Positions 1 through 7,839 are shown, numbered from the stretch's first letter. The stretch: 64,000 bases of DNA from Marivirga tractuosa DSM 4126 (GCF_000183425.1 NC_014759.1:2511001-2575000); one strand, 5' to 3'. Numbers and translations are program-made. The notes: a model not told the origin generated them from the letters alone.

Positions 1-894
1 ACAGGTATATCGGGCGCAATTCCTATTGATCGATATTTAAGTTTAATCAGAAATAATAATAAGAGCCTAGAGGTACCGACTTCAGTGGGTAGCTACAACA
101 TGCTTCCTTCTAAAGAATTAAGCTTGAAAGTCGATACTGAGCATGTCAAAAGTTTGGGTATTGTTCCTGAAGATAAAAAAGATATGCTAGTAGATAGAAT
201 GGTTTGGAATGTGAAAGGTAATGGATTGGAAAAGAAAGACCTGATGATATTGGACATCATGAATGAAAATAATTGGGAGCGACCAATTTATTTCAACACT
301 ACCTCACTGAATGGTATCAAAATGGATTTAAGAAAGTATGTAATCCAAGAAGGATTGACATACCGTTTGTTACCAATTGAAAGGAATGATGTTCAATCTG
401 AATTTGTCAATACAGAAGTGATGTATGAGAATTTGATGAATGACTTCCATTTCACTAATACAGCTGATCCAGATGTTTATTATAATGAAAATTATAGAAA
501 TTTCTTCTTAAATCATCGCTCTGTTTATACTGCACTGGCCAAATCATTGGTGGCAGAAGGTGATGAAAAGCGAGCGCTTGAAGTGATTGATTTCATTATC
601 AAAAAAGTACCAAATGAAGTTGTACCGTATGATATGACGGCATTAGATTATGTTCAAGTTTACCTAGCAACTGGAAATGAAGAAAGAGCTAATGAAATCA
701 TCAATATTTTATGGGAGCAAAACTATGAGCAATTCCAGTATCTTGTGAATAATGAATTGATGTATATGGGCAGAGAAAGACAGATTAGCTTTGCAATTTT
801 AAGTCAGATTGTCCAAATCATGCGACAATATGGAATGAATGAACAAGCGGTAGAATACCAAGATCAACTTAGAGTACTTTATGAGAGGATGTGA
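1..894 (+). CDS. DUF2723-family membrane protein, C-terminal part (5' end outside window)
   Basis: The reading frame is open from base 1, so the gene begins upstream and only the last ~297 codons are seen. No membrane segment lies in this part; it is a soluble, helical, repeat-like tail (for example the segment ALEVIDFIIKKVPNEVVPYD). The pattern matches the C-terminal region of the large Bacteroidota DUF2723 proteins, which carry an N-terminal multi-spanning glycosyltransferase-like (protein O-mannosyltransferase family) domain. A GTG at 85 could be misread as a start, but coding continues upstream without a stop. A strong hairpin terminator follows the stop. The family assignment comes from resemblance of the tail only; the catalytic part cannot be inspected. 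Confidence 0.75.
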   Translation, partial: TGISGAIPIDRYLSLIRNNNKSLEVPTSVGSYNMLPSKELSLKVDTEHVKSLGIVPEDKKDMLVDRMVWNVKGNGLEKKDLMILDIMNENNWERPIYFNTTSLNGIKMDLRKYVIQEGLTYRLLPIERNDVQSEFVNTEVMYENLMNDFHFTNTADPDVYYNENYRNFFLNHRSVYTALAKSLVAEGDEKRALEVIDFIIKKVPNEVVPYDMTALDYVQVYLATGNEERANEIINILWEQNYEQFQYLVNNELMYMGRERQISFAILSQIVQIMRQYGMNEQAVEYQDQLRVLYERM

Positions 895-906
895 TATTCA
901 ATAGGT

Positions 907-941
907 AAAAAAAACCATTCTAAAATTGGAGTGGTTTTTTT
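907..941 (+). terminator. Rho-independent terminator after the DUF2723 gene
   Basis: An A-run followed by ACCATTCT pairs with GGAGTGGT followed by seven T residues. This gives a stem of about 14 pairs (two G-T wobbles) with a short AA-rich loop, 12 bases after the stop codon. The A-run upstream of the stem means it could also act on the leftward transcript that converges here. Confidence 0.8.
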
Positions 942-964
942 ACTTATCTTTTAAAAAGAACACT

Positions 965-1072
965 TTAATTACGCTCAATATTTAGTTGCATATTTAAGGG
1001 TTCTCCCTTATGATTTAAAAGCTGTTTTTGATACAGTGCTTTTTGATAAAGAAACTTTTCTAATACCCCTCT
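965..1072 (-). other. Out-of-frame 35-codon continuation of the carboxypeptidase-like gene (probable frameshift)
   Basis: The annotated frame stops at 1060-1062 just after a run of seven A residues on the minus strand (1072-1078). In the -1 frame the sequence stays open for 35 codons from the A-run, beginning RGVLEKFLYQ and ending LNMQLNIERN before a TAA at 965-967. The composition is ordinary protein (KALYQKQLLNHKGEP). One extra A in the run, or a -1 ribosomal slip on A AAA AAA, would restore it. It may be a mutation, a sequencing error in a homopolymer, or real slippage; the sequence alone does not decide. Confidence 0.55.
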
Positions 1073-2088
1073 TTTTTTCCCATCAGTTCAAAATTCATTT
1101 TAAGATTTTTTGGTATTAATTTTCCATTACTCAAAAGATGATACTGTTGATATATCTCTAGCTTATCAATAGATTTAAGTTTACGTTTTGTTGCTATTCT
1201 AAAAAGCGACTTGAATACAAGTTTTTTTGCTTGTAAACTTTCACTTTTTGCAAGGTCAAAATGTAATTCTAAAGCTAAATTAGTTTTGATATCGTAGCAT
1301 AAGTATCCCAACTTTTCACTTTTTTCCATTATGTAAAGGGTATCTACCCTAGAACTGCCTCTATAATTAGAAAAATCCAAGTGGATTTTTTCATCATTCA
1401 GTAAGTTTTCAAAAAGCAAATGATTAAAATAAATGGAATTGTACAAATCAGTTAGGTTACCATATGAAAAGGATAAACTTCCCATAGTATTAGTTAACTC
1501 AACGTCATAACTATTAAGTTTAATTTGGCTATCTCTTACATTTACTATATCATCTTCTCTTGTATACTCAATTAAACGTAACTGCTCCCATGCTTTTTGG
1601 TCATTTAATGAGGCTTCATAAATTTCATAATAATTTTTGTTTTTTTGTTCAGATAGAGCTTGGCTAGTTTCTTTTTTTATTTTGATAAATATTTCTATTG
1701 GGGTTAATGAGTAGACTTCAATGCTTTCAAGCTCCTTTTTTCTCGAATGCAAAGTAATACTGTTAAAGACTTCCAGATTTTTGTATGGAATTTTTAGCGT
1801 TTCAAAGCTTACATGACTAATAATCAGCGTATCTTTTTTATCAAGCTTTTGCAGTTGTAATTCAAATTGTCCAGAATCACTACTGTAAGTTCCAACCTTG
1901 GATTGTTGAAAATAAACATGGGCATAAGGTATTGCTCGATTTTCATGGTCTTTGATTATCCCCTCTGTAATTTGGGCTTGGATATAATTAGGAAGGAAGC
2001 ATATCAAGCCAATCATTAGGATATTTTTTATTATTTTTTCTAGTCTTTTAATAAAAATATCACATTGGGGTCTAGGTACCATGTTCAT
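1060..2088 (-). CDS. Secreted carboxypeptidase-like regulatory-domain protein, probably frameshifted near its end
   Basis: A hydrophobic segment ending LPNYIQAQ (about residues 22-39) looks like a signal peptide. It is followed by a CarboxypepD_reg-like beta-sandwich (about 40-115; EGIIKDHENRAIPYAHVYF, then a GQFELQL strand), the domain usually found at the N-terminus of Bacteroidota outer-membrane proteins. The remaining ~220 residues are not recognised. The start codon overlaps the stop of the upstream beta-propeller gene as ATGA, so the two are probably translationally coupled. A second ATG two codons on is an alternative start. The end is suspect: an A7 run precedes an early stop and a plausible 35-residue tail continues in the -1 frame. 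The role is likely periplasmic or surface, in the same system as its neighbour. Confidence 0.7.
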   Translation of the reverse strand: MNMVPRPQCDIFIKRLEKIIKNILMIGLICFLPNYIQAQITEGIIKDHENRAIPYAHVYFQQSKVGTYSSDSGQFELQLQKLDKKDTLIISHVSFETLKIPYKNLEVFNSITLHSRKKELESIEVYSLTPIEIFIKIKKETSQALSEQKNKNYYEIYEASLNDQKAWEQLRLIEYTREDDIVNVRDSQIKLNSYDVELTNTMGSLSFSYGNLTDLYNSIYFNHLLFENLLNDEKIHLDFSNYRGSSRVDTLYIMEKSEKLGYLCYDIKTNLALELHFDLAKSESLQAKKLVFKSLFRIATKRKLKSIDKLEIYQQYHLLSNGKLIPKNLKMNFELMGKKEGY

Positions 2089-3242
2089 AATTTATCTTTA
2101 AGATTAATTGTTACAATAGCATATGATGCTTTCCTATGTTTTTCAAAATCTTTTTCATTAAAATGTAGTCTTTCGCTTTCGTTTTTAACTTCAAAAAGTT
2201 GTTGGATAAGTTCTATTTCAGCTAAAAACTTAATGCTATTATTTGTGACTAAATTTTCTTCCATTAGTGCTTCTAGTATTAATAAATCAAACATGTTCAT
2301 GTTGCTTGGACTTAAATAATAGGAACCATTATCAAGATTTTGTAGTAGTACTTTTACTTTTCCATTGTCTACAATAACTGAAAGAAAGTAATCCTTTAAC
2401 ATGGCCGGATATTCCCACAAAATAGTTCGGTTTCTCTCATTATACTCATCTACCTGAGATGCGTTGGTAAAGGTAGATAGATCGATATCTTTAGCAGACT
2501 TAGATTGAAAGTCTAGGAGAAGTTTATTTACAGTATGATTCTTTTTGTTTAAGTAATAAAGAGTGTCATTCATCCACGATGAGAAGTATATCGCATTTTT
2601 GTTCTGAAAAACAGCACTTGCGGGTTCTCGATTAAATTTTTCTTCTATTGATTTAAATGGAATTTGGCTTGCTGTTAGCCCATAATCGTTGTTTAAAAGA
2701 TTGTAGCGATGAAAATTACCTTGTTCAAGAGGTCTTGAATCATTCCAAACAATATAATTATTGTCAAAATAATCTAAGCGATCAGGATTATAATTAAATG
2801 GCACTGATCTTAGAAATTTTCCATCAAGATCATACTCAATCATTTTTTTTAAATCCATTATAACGAGCTTTTCCTTTTTGGCAATATAAATCACATCGTA
2901 TATTTCAAGGTATTCCTTAGGTCCTCCACCAAAGGCATTAATTATATTTATGACATGCAGTTTGTTGTTTAAAACATATATTTCCTGCGCATTTTTTGAG
3001 TCAACTAAAATTAGTCCATCATCATATTCAATAATTTTGTCAGGGTAGCCTTCAATAGGAATGACGGAGTCATTTATGAAATCTACTTTAAAATCATGAA
3101 TGAATTCATCCACACTTTCTTTTCTTTGATCTCCATTTAAGTCTATTCGTATTTGGTTAGTTAATTTATTTTCCTGTGGGGTTTGTTTTGAGCAGGAAAA
3201 GAGAAATGTGATACCAATTAAATATAAATACTTCTTAATCAT
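2085..3242 (-). CDS. 6-bladed beta-propeller lipoprotein (BF3164-like)
   Basis: The N-terminus MIKKYLYLIGITFLFSCSK is a lipoprotein signal with a lipobox Cys at residue 16. The body has repeated beta-propeller blade features, with short strands separated by turns such as FGGGPKEYLEIYDV and YDLDGKFLRSVPF. This pattern is typical of the Bacteroidota 6-bladed propeller / BF3164-like lipoproteins, whose function is not established. Relatives commonly lie beside tiny secreted peptides, as here (79-residue Cys-rich peptide at 3307-3546). The gene overlaps the next one by four bases. A hairpin lies between it and the peptide gene, so its transcript may be separate or attenuated. Subcellular site is expected to be the periplasm or outer membrane. 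Confidence 0.75.
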   Translation of the reverse strand: MIKKYLYLIGITFLFSCSKQTPQENKLTNQIRIDLNGDQRKESVDEFIHDFKVDFINDSVIPIEGYPDKIIEYDDGLILVDSKNAQEIYVLNNKLHVINIINAFGGGPKEYLEIYDVIYIAKKEKLVIMDLKKMIEYDLDGKFLRSVPFNYNPDRLDYFDNNYIVWNDSRPLEQGNFHRYNLLNNDYGLTASQIPFKSIEEKFNREPASAVFQNKNAIYFSSWMNDTLYYLNKKNHTVNKLLLDFQSKSAKDIDLSTFTNASQVDEYNERNRTILWEYPAMLKDYFLSVIVDNGKVKVLLQNLDNGSYYLSPSNMNMFDLLILEALMEENLVTNNSIKFLAEIELIQQLFEVKNESERLHFNEKDFEKHRKASYAIVTINLKDKL

Positions 3243-3265
3243 CTACTATGTTTTATGAAATAAGA

Positions 3266-3299
3266 AAAACAAGAGCCTTGAAACTATGGCTCTTGTTTT
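3266..3299 (-). terminator. Hairpin terminator/attenuator between the peptide gene and the beta-propeller gene
   Basis: AAAACAAGAGCC (3266-3277) pairs perfectly with GGCTCTTGTTTT (3288-3299) around a 10-base loop. Read on the minus strand it ends in a run of T residues, directly after the peptide gene's stop at 3307 and before the propeller start at 3242. It could terminate the peptide transcript or leave partial read-through into the lipoprotein genes. Confidence 0.75.
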
Positions 3300-3306
3300 A
3301 AAAAAA

Positions 3307-3546
3307 TTATCCACAAAGCTGAGGCGTACATGAGCCAGATCCTGATTTGCATTTGACTTGACCTCCTGCCTCAAATGAAACTTCAATAGCCCCATCGCCA
3401 GTTGTGTTTCCACCAAGTTTAATAGAGAAACATGCAGCTGTTTTCTGACGATACTGACAATCATCACAATCTTGGGCTTGAAGCTTGGTCGGTGTATTTG
3501 CTGTTATCAAAAAAAGGACAGCAAATAAGGTTAATAGGTTTTTCAT
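3307..3546 (-). CDS. Small secreted Cys-rich peptide
   Basis: 79 residues. Residues 1-24 (MKNLLTLFAVLFLITANTPT..LQAQ) form a clear Sec signal peptide. The mature ~55-residue peptide has seven Cys residues: a DCDDC pair at its start, one in AACF, then KCKSGSGSCTPQLCG at the extreme C-terminus. It is not recognised with confidence. It resembles in layout the NVEALA-type peptides encoded next to BF3164-like lipoproteins in Bacteroides, but lacks an obvious NVEALA motif. The start is the only ATG in frame before the signal peptide. The convergence of a tiny Cys-rich secreted product with two surface proteins suggests a ligand, substrate or structural partner; that is inference. Confidence 0.7.
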   Translation of the reverse strand: MKNLLTLFAVLFLITANTPTKLQAQDCDDCQYRQKTAACFSIKLGGNTTGDGAIEVSFEAGGQVKCKSGSGSCTPQLCG

Positions 3547-4014
3547 AAAACATTTATTAATGGTTAAAAAAAATTTAAATCAACTCAATTAACCCTTAAT
3601 TGTATTCAAATGAAAATTAAATATATCTTTTGGCGCCTTCAAGATAGGAATAATAGTCATTTGCTTTATAAGGGTTTGCTCCAGTTAAACGGAGATAATC
3701 TTAACTTTTTACAGTTAAAATTATGTTGATAGTCGAAATAAAAAAAACAAATTACCTTTCCAAACTAATTATTGAAATTTTCAAGAATTATTATATAAAA
3801 CCTTCTAGAAAAATTATTTATTAAGAGACTTAAAGATTTAAAGAATGTATTGAGAAATATTTACGATCTCCATTCAGTATTAATTTTGGTATGAACATGA
3901 CAGTGCAGATTGTTATAGTTTTCGAACTCTTTCGTCAAATAGCATTTATTTTATGAAGAGGAATTAGCATTTCCCACAATAGATTCGGAGTTTTGTCATT
4001 TAATCTATCATAGT
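3547..4014. other. 468-bp intergenic spacer, no gene seen
   Basis: This very AT-rich spacer separates the divergent peptide gene and rlmB. It must hold both promoters. A TAATTTTG at 3881-3888 matches the Bacteroidota -7 element (TAnnTTTG), but the nearest upstream TTG (3850-3852) is 28 bases away, too far for a convincing promoter. A 39-codon rightward frame at 3610-3729 has no supporting features. Nothing else was recognised. Confidence 0.4.
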
Positions 4015-4791
4015 ATGACAGCATTTAACAAAAGACCAAAACTTAACGATAAGGATTATATTTTCGGCACTCGTGCTGTCATTGAAGCTATTCATGCCGG
4101 CAAGGAAATGGATAATATTTATATTGATAAAGAGGTTCGAAATGATTTGGTGAGTGAGCTGATGGATTTATGTAAAGAACAAAAAGTGCCTTTCACCAAA
4201 GTCCCTATAGAAAAATTAAATCGCATCACCATGAAAAATCACCAAGGAGTCATTGCTATGGTTTCTGCTGTGAGTTATGCCTCTTTGGATAATGTGATCA
4301 ATGAAGCTTATGCCAAAGGGAAAGATCCATTGATCTTGATTTTGGATCGAGTTACGGATGTGAGAAACTTTGGCGCCATTGCCCGTTCTGCAGAATGTGC
4401 GGGAGTAGATGCGATAGTAATTCCATTCAAAGGAAGTGCCCAAATAAATTCCGATGCAGTAAAAACTTCTGCTGGAGCATTGCATTATATTCCTGTTTGC
4501 AGGGAGAACAGTTTGAAAAACACTGTAGAATATTTGCAGAAAAGTGGCTTACAAGTGGTGGCTTGCACGGAAAAAGGGAAAGATTTAATTTATAATACAC
4601 CTATGGCACAGCCATTAGCCATCATTTTAGGCTCAGAGGAAGATGGAATTAGCAATGATTTAATCAGAACAGCTGATTTTCTAGCCAAAATTCCCATGAC
4701 CGGAAAGATAGCTTCTTTGAATGTTTCCGTATCTTGTGCGATTGCAGTTTTTGAAGCGGTTCGCCAACGTAGTGTAATTAATAATTTATAG
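4015..4791 (+). CDS. rlmB: 23S rRNA (guanosine-2'-O-)-methyltransferase RlmB, SpoU/TrmH family
   Basis: 258 residues, the normal length for RlmB, which methylates the 2'-OH of G2251 in 23S rRNA. An N-terminal RNA-binding domain (IFGTRAVIEAIHAG, about residues 16-30, through VPIEKLNRI) precedes the trefoil-knot SPOUT domain. The three SpoU motifs are all present: NFGAIARSAE with the catalytic Arg (motif 1, near 118), ILGSEEDGIS (motif 2, near 203) and IPMTGKIASLNVSVS (motif 3, near 226). The gene is monocistronic, converging on a DUF6340 lipoprotein gene across a perfect palindrome. A TrmH-like enzyme with another RNA target is the only realistic alternative. Confidence 0.93.
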   Translation: MTAFNKRPKLNDKDYIFGTRAVIEAIHAGKEMDNIYIDKEVRNDLVSELMDLCKEQKVPFTKVPIEKLNRITMKNHQGVIAMVSAVSYASLDNVINEAYAKGKDPLILILDRVTDVRNFGAIARSAECAGVDAIVIPFKGSAQINSDAVKTSAGALHYIPVCRENSLKNTVEYLQKSGLQVVACTEKGKDLIYNTPMAQPLAIILGSEEDGISNDLIRTADFLAKIPMTGKIASLNVSVSCAIAVFEAVRQRSVINNL

Positions 4792-4839
4792 TTGGATAAT
4801 TAGTAATTGACTTTGTTCAATGCATTGTTAAAGAGTTCC

Positions 4840-4873
4840 TAATTATTAATTCGTAATTACGAATTAATAATTA
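4840..4873. terminator. 34-bp perfect AT-rich palindrome between convergent genes
   Basis: The 17 bases TAATTATTAATTCGTAA at 4840-4856 are followed at once by their exact reverse complement to 4873. The palindrome fills the space between the end of rlmB (4791) and the end of the leftward lipoprotein gene (4876). It could serve as a bidirectional terminator, though it lacks a GC-rich stem and a separate T-run. Confidence 0.5.
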
Positions 4874-4875
4874 AA

Positions 4876-6012
4876 TCAATTGTCTTTTATTTTAATCTTA
4901 ATGGTAGGCTTATCTTGTTGCTCTTTACTGTTGGCCTTATTATTACCTTCAGAATTTGGTTCTGGTAAACGTAATTGTTCGTCCAAAATCTCCTCAGTGA
5001 TCATGCGGTTATTCAGCTGACTAGCATAACTTCTCCCTTTTTTATTTCCATAATCAACATATGATCTTCCAGCCCATTCATGTGCCAGAAATAAGTCTCC
5101 AATGATTTCATAACCTACCGCAATATTATAAGCCATTCTGCCTGACTCCTTCCTATCATTAGAATTTCTTAAACCAGTTTTCCATGTATCAATGGCTGAT
5201 TCCCATTGATTAACACTTGCTTGCCTGGCACCTTTACTTAAATAAATATTATTTTTAGGTTTCGCATAATAACTACGAGAAATCCTAACAGGCATAGGGG
5301 CAATTTTGCCAGCATAGGTATTGCCAACAGACTGGGCTAGATACTTTGTAGCTTGTGATTTACTAACTAGTTGAGCTAAAGCTTCTTTTAAACTTGTAGC
5401 TGAAGCTTCCCAAGTTTTATTTTGAGTATAGATATCCTGATCAATCACTGTTCTATTTTTAGCATCGTATAATCGAATACCTATTCTGGTGTTTCCAACG
5501 CCTTCAGCAAAAAATTCAGTAAATTCTTCTTCTCTTTTATTACCATCTTTATCTTCAACAGTTCTTGTATTCTTCCTTTTCCCATTGGTTACTATAAAGT
5601 TGCTGTCAAATATTTCTATTGCCAACAAGGCATCTGTATTGTACTTTCTAGTTAATTGATCTACCTGTCTCCAATCGAGTGGGTCGGGAAAAGAGCCTAA
5701 TATATTTTGACCTCTTAGTTTTTCCGATGCTAATATCACATCAAAACGAGGAGAAACCCTTAAGCTATTCTGCAGACTTGAAAACATCACCATCACACCA
5801 TCTTGATCTTCATTAATTCCTTCTCCAGTGAGGATACCTTCAATTACACCAACAGCATCTCTATCGTAAGCAGTTCTGTCCACTAATACTATAGACTGTA
5901 TATCATTGGGAATAGTAATATCTGCTGGACGTAGCGTATTAATGGAAACAGATTTCATACAAGACGAAAAACCAATTGCCAACAGAATTATAAAAATGGA
6001 ATATCTCTTCAT
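4876..6012 (-). CDS. DUF6340-like lipoprotein with TPR-like tail
   Basis: 378 residues. MKRYSIFIILLAIGFSSCMK is a lipoprotein signal with lipobox FSSC (Cys at 18). The body begins INTLRPADITIPNDIQSIVLVDRT, the signature opening of DUF6340-type proteins of Bacteroidota, followed by an alpha/beta region with SEKLRGQNILGSFPDP. Residues ~265-340 (WESAIDTWKTGLRNSN..) look like TPR helices. The C-terminal ~30 residues are polar and lysine/glutamine rich (NNKANSKEQQDKPTIKIKIK). Function is unknown; the family is periplasmic or outer-membrane attached. No operon partner is seen; both flanking genes point away or converge. Confidence 0.75.
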   Translation of the reverse strand: MKRYSIFIILLAIGFSSCMKSVSINTLRPADITIPNDIQSIVLVDRTAYDRDAVGVIEGILTGEGINEDQDGVMVMFSSLQNSLRVSPRFDVILASEKLRGQNILGSFPDPLDWRQVDQLTRKYNTDALLAIEIFDSNFIVTNGKRKNTRTVEDKDGNKREEEFTEFFAEGVGNTRIGIRLYDAKNRTVIDQDIYTQNKTWEASATSLKEALAQLVSKSQATKYLAQSVGNTYAGKIAPMPVRISRSYYAKPKNNIYLSKGARQASVNQWESAIDTWKTGLRNSNDRKESGRMAYNIAVGYEIIGDLFLAHEWAGRSYVDYGNKKGRSYASQLNNRMITEEILDEQLRLPEPNSEGNNKANSKEQQDKPTIKIKIKDN

Positions 6013-6083
6013 AAATTTAATTTTATTTCAACAAATATGCGTTGAACAGAATAAATTTAGCTAATTACCCATAAATTAGTCGC

Positions 6084-6983
6084 ATGTCTGTCAAAAAATT
6101 CTTTACACCTGACCATGTACCCATTCAAAGAGTTCAGTTTGCTGGATTGATATTTGATATACTTCGCTTAGACAAAATACATGAAGGAGCATCAGGAAAC
6201 AAGTTTTTTAAACTCAAGTATAATTTTCTTGAGGCAGAAAAGAAAGGGTTTAAAAAAATCTTGACTTTTGGTGGAGCCTTTTCAAATCATATAGCTGCTA
6301 CCGCCATTTCAGCAAAAGCTTGCGGGTTTCAATCTATAGGAATAATCAGGGGAGAAAAAGTAAATAATCCTACCTTAGAGCTGGCTATAAAGAACGGAAT
6401 GCAACTGCATTTTATTGATAGAGAAGATTACCGAAATAAAGATCAAAAAGATTTCTTAAATGACTTAAAAAACAAATACGACAATCCTTTCATAATTCCT
6501 GAAGGTGGAACCAACGAGAAAGCTATAGCAGGAACCTCGGAAATCCATGAATTTATTCCTGATCATTATAATTTAATTACCGCTTGTTTTGGAACTGGAG
6601 GGACTTTGGCAGGCTTAATAAATGCTAAAGCTAGTCATCAAAAGATTTTGGGGTTTTCAGTTTTGAAGGGGGATTGGGTCAAAGATGAATTAAGAAATCT
6701 AGTAGATCAAGAAAAAGAAAACTGGGAATTGTCTATTCTCTATCACTTCGGTGGATATGCTAAATGGAAACAGGAGTTGATAGATTTTATAATTGAATTT
6801 TATGAGAAAACGGCTGTTCCTCTTGACCCCGTCTACACTGGCAAAATGATGTTTGGACTAATGATGGAATGGAAGAAGGACAACATTTCTTCTGATGACC
6901 ATATTTTAGCGGTTCATTCTGGGGGATTACAGGGTATTGAAGGCTTTAATAAAAGGTTTGGATTTGACTTGGTTAATAAATAG
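6084..6983 (+). CDS. PLP-dependent D-cysteine desulfhydrase / ACC deaminase-like enzyme
   Basis: 299 residues of the tryptophan-synthase-beta fold (type II PLP) family. Visible motifs: EGASGNKFFKLKYN with the PLP-binding Lys (near residue 40-45), the substrate loop FGGAFSNHIAATA, PEGGTNEKAIAG, the phosphate-binding loop FGTGGTLAGL, LDPVYTGKMM, and HSGGLQG near the end. Members cleave D-cysteine to pyruvate, H2S and ammonia, or deaminate 1-aminocyclopropane-1-carboxylate; the two activities cannot be separated from the sequence alone. Cytosolic. Slightly shorter than proteobacterial DcyD (~330). It appears monocistronic, starting ~70 bases from the divergent lipoprotein gene. Confidence 0.85.
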   Translation: MSVKKFFTPDHVPIQRVQFAGLIFDILRLDKIHEGASGNKFFKLKYNFLEAEKKGFKKILTFGGAFSNHIAATAISAKACGFQSIGIIRGEKVNNPTLELAIKNGMQLHFIDREDYRNKDQKDFLNDLKNKYDNPFIIPEGGTNEKAIAGTSEIHEFIPDHYNLITACFGTGGTLAGLINAKASHQKILGFSVLKGDWVKDELRNLVDQEKENWELSILYHFGGYAKWKQELIDFIIEFYEKTAVPLDPVYTGKMMFGLMMEWKKDNISSDDHILAVHSGGLQGIEGFNKRFGFDLVNK

Positions 6984-7025
6984 TTGACTCGAGCATATTC
7001 CCAAGCCCTATTTCTAAAGCCTTAC

Positions 7026-7409
7026 TTATGCGTCAAGCCATTTTAAGGCTTCCTCCTTGTTATTAAAATTTTTCTTTGGCATTCCGCTCTCACTAGACAC
7101 TCCGTCCAATTGCATACTTGCCACACTCTTACTATGCAGTTCTGCTACTTTTTTTACCCCGGCATTAATGATTTTTTCCTGTGCTTTAGAATGAACATCT
7201 CTCACATCACCAGGATGGATAGTCATATCAGTAGCATCTGTTAATAAAGTAAAGTCTTTTGTTAATTTATGGATGGCCTCATCCCAATCATGCAGATAGC
7301 CAGGAATGTCTTCTTTATTTCTCCAGAAACCATTGATTTTCAAGAAAGCTCTGTTTTTAGAGATATCTACTTTTAAAGAATACTGCGCATTTTCTGCAAT
7401 TGTGATCAT
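7026..7409 (-). CDS. Small cytosolic protein, STAS/SpoIIAA-like fold suspected
   Basis: 127 residues with no signal peptide or membrane segment. The arrangement of strands and helices (YSLKVDISKNRAFLKINGFW, then a helix with LHDWDEAIHKLTKDF, then TLLTDATDM, then a helical segment and VASMQLDGV) resembles the alternating beta-alpha layout of STAS/SpoIIAA-like proteins. Similar short proteins of unknown role occur in Bacteroidota. There is no obvious phosphorylatable-Ser signature of anti-sigma antagonists. It stands alone, convergent with the PLP enzyme gene. The fold call is inference from pattern only. Confidence 0.6.
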   Translation of the reverse strand: MITIAENAQYSLKVDISKNRAFLKINGFWRNKEDIPGYLHDWDEAIHKLTKDFTLLTDATDMTIHPGDVRDVHSKAQEKIINAGVKKVAELHSKSVASMQLDGVSSESGMPKKNFNNKEEALKWLDA

Positions 7410-7443
7410 ATTAAAAAATTTGTTTGATTCAAATATCGCACAA

Positions 7444-7475
7444 ATGCCTATTTTTGTTTAGGCATAAATGCCTTT
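7444..7475. repeat. Overlapping small inverted repeats in a divergent promoter region
   Basis: ATGCCTA (7444-7450) and TAGGCAT (7459-7465) are complementary. The right arm then re-pairs with a following ATGCC plus five T residues. The two hairpins are mutually exclusive. The site lies between divergent genes (start 7409 leftward, 7509 rightward) and could be an operator or a short attenuator. Confidence 0.35.
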
Positions 7476-7508
7476 TTCGATAACCATTATATTTAACCGG
7501 ATAAGTAA

Positions 7509-7703
7509 TTGTATTATATTGATTTAATTTTGTTTTGCTTTGGGATACCGCTTTTTATGGGTTACATAAAGCCTTGGTGGGTGCTGTGGTGGAATGATGC
7601 ACCAAATAGACTGAAGGTGCTGAAATACTTTGGAATTCCTTTTTTGCTTTTACTTATATTAAGATTTATTATTTTGATTCAATCCGGTCTGACTATCGTC
7701 TGA
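7509..7703 (+). CDS. Small Trp-rich membrane protein
   Basis: 64 residues from a TTG immediately after an in-frame stop; an ATG at 7558 would give a 48-residue version without the first hydrophobic segment. Two hydrophobic stretches (IDLILFCFGIPLFMGYI and YFGIPFLLLLILRFIILI) flank a Trp-rich loop (KPWWVLWWNDAPNRLK). It is not recognised. The presence of a long hairpin terminator overlapping its stop codon supports it being a transcribed gene. Start choice is uncertain because no ATG precedes the first hydrophobic segment. Confidence 0.5.
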   Translation: MYYIDLILFCFGIPLFMGYIKPWWVLWWNDAPNRLKVLKYFGIPFLLLLILRFIILIQSGLTIV

Positions 7704-7749
7704 CCTAAGGAACTATAAAGGTCAGAAGGTAGTCAGACCAGCCTTTTTT
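7686..7749 (+). terminator. Long hairpin terminator overlapping the stop of the small membrane protein gene
   Basis: GGTCTGACTATCGTCTGACC (7686-7705) is complementary, with two or three mismatches in its centre, to GGTCAGAAGGTAGTCAGACC (7720-7739). A run of T residues follows at 7743-7749. The upstream arm contains the TGA stop (7701-7703). Confidence 0.7.
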
Positions 7750-7839
7750 ACCTACTCCAAACCACCGAAACTTTTATATTTTTATATCAATTTCTTACTT
7801 CACAATAAAAATAAGCTAATGCAAGCTCCCAGATCGTGC

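Noticed and set aside
85..894. GTG at 85 as the start of a complete gene
   Set aside because: The frame is open from base 1 and the upstream codons read as ordinary protein, so the gene starts outside the window.
3610..3729. 39-codon rightward frame in the rlmB/peptide spacer
   Set aside because: No ribosome binding site, no recognisable motif, and overlaps no other support.
3850..3888. TTG..TAATTTTG as the rlmB promoter
   Set aside because: The spacing of 28 bases is outside the 17-23 base range for Bacteroidota promoters.
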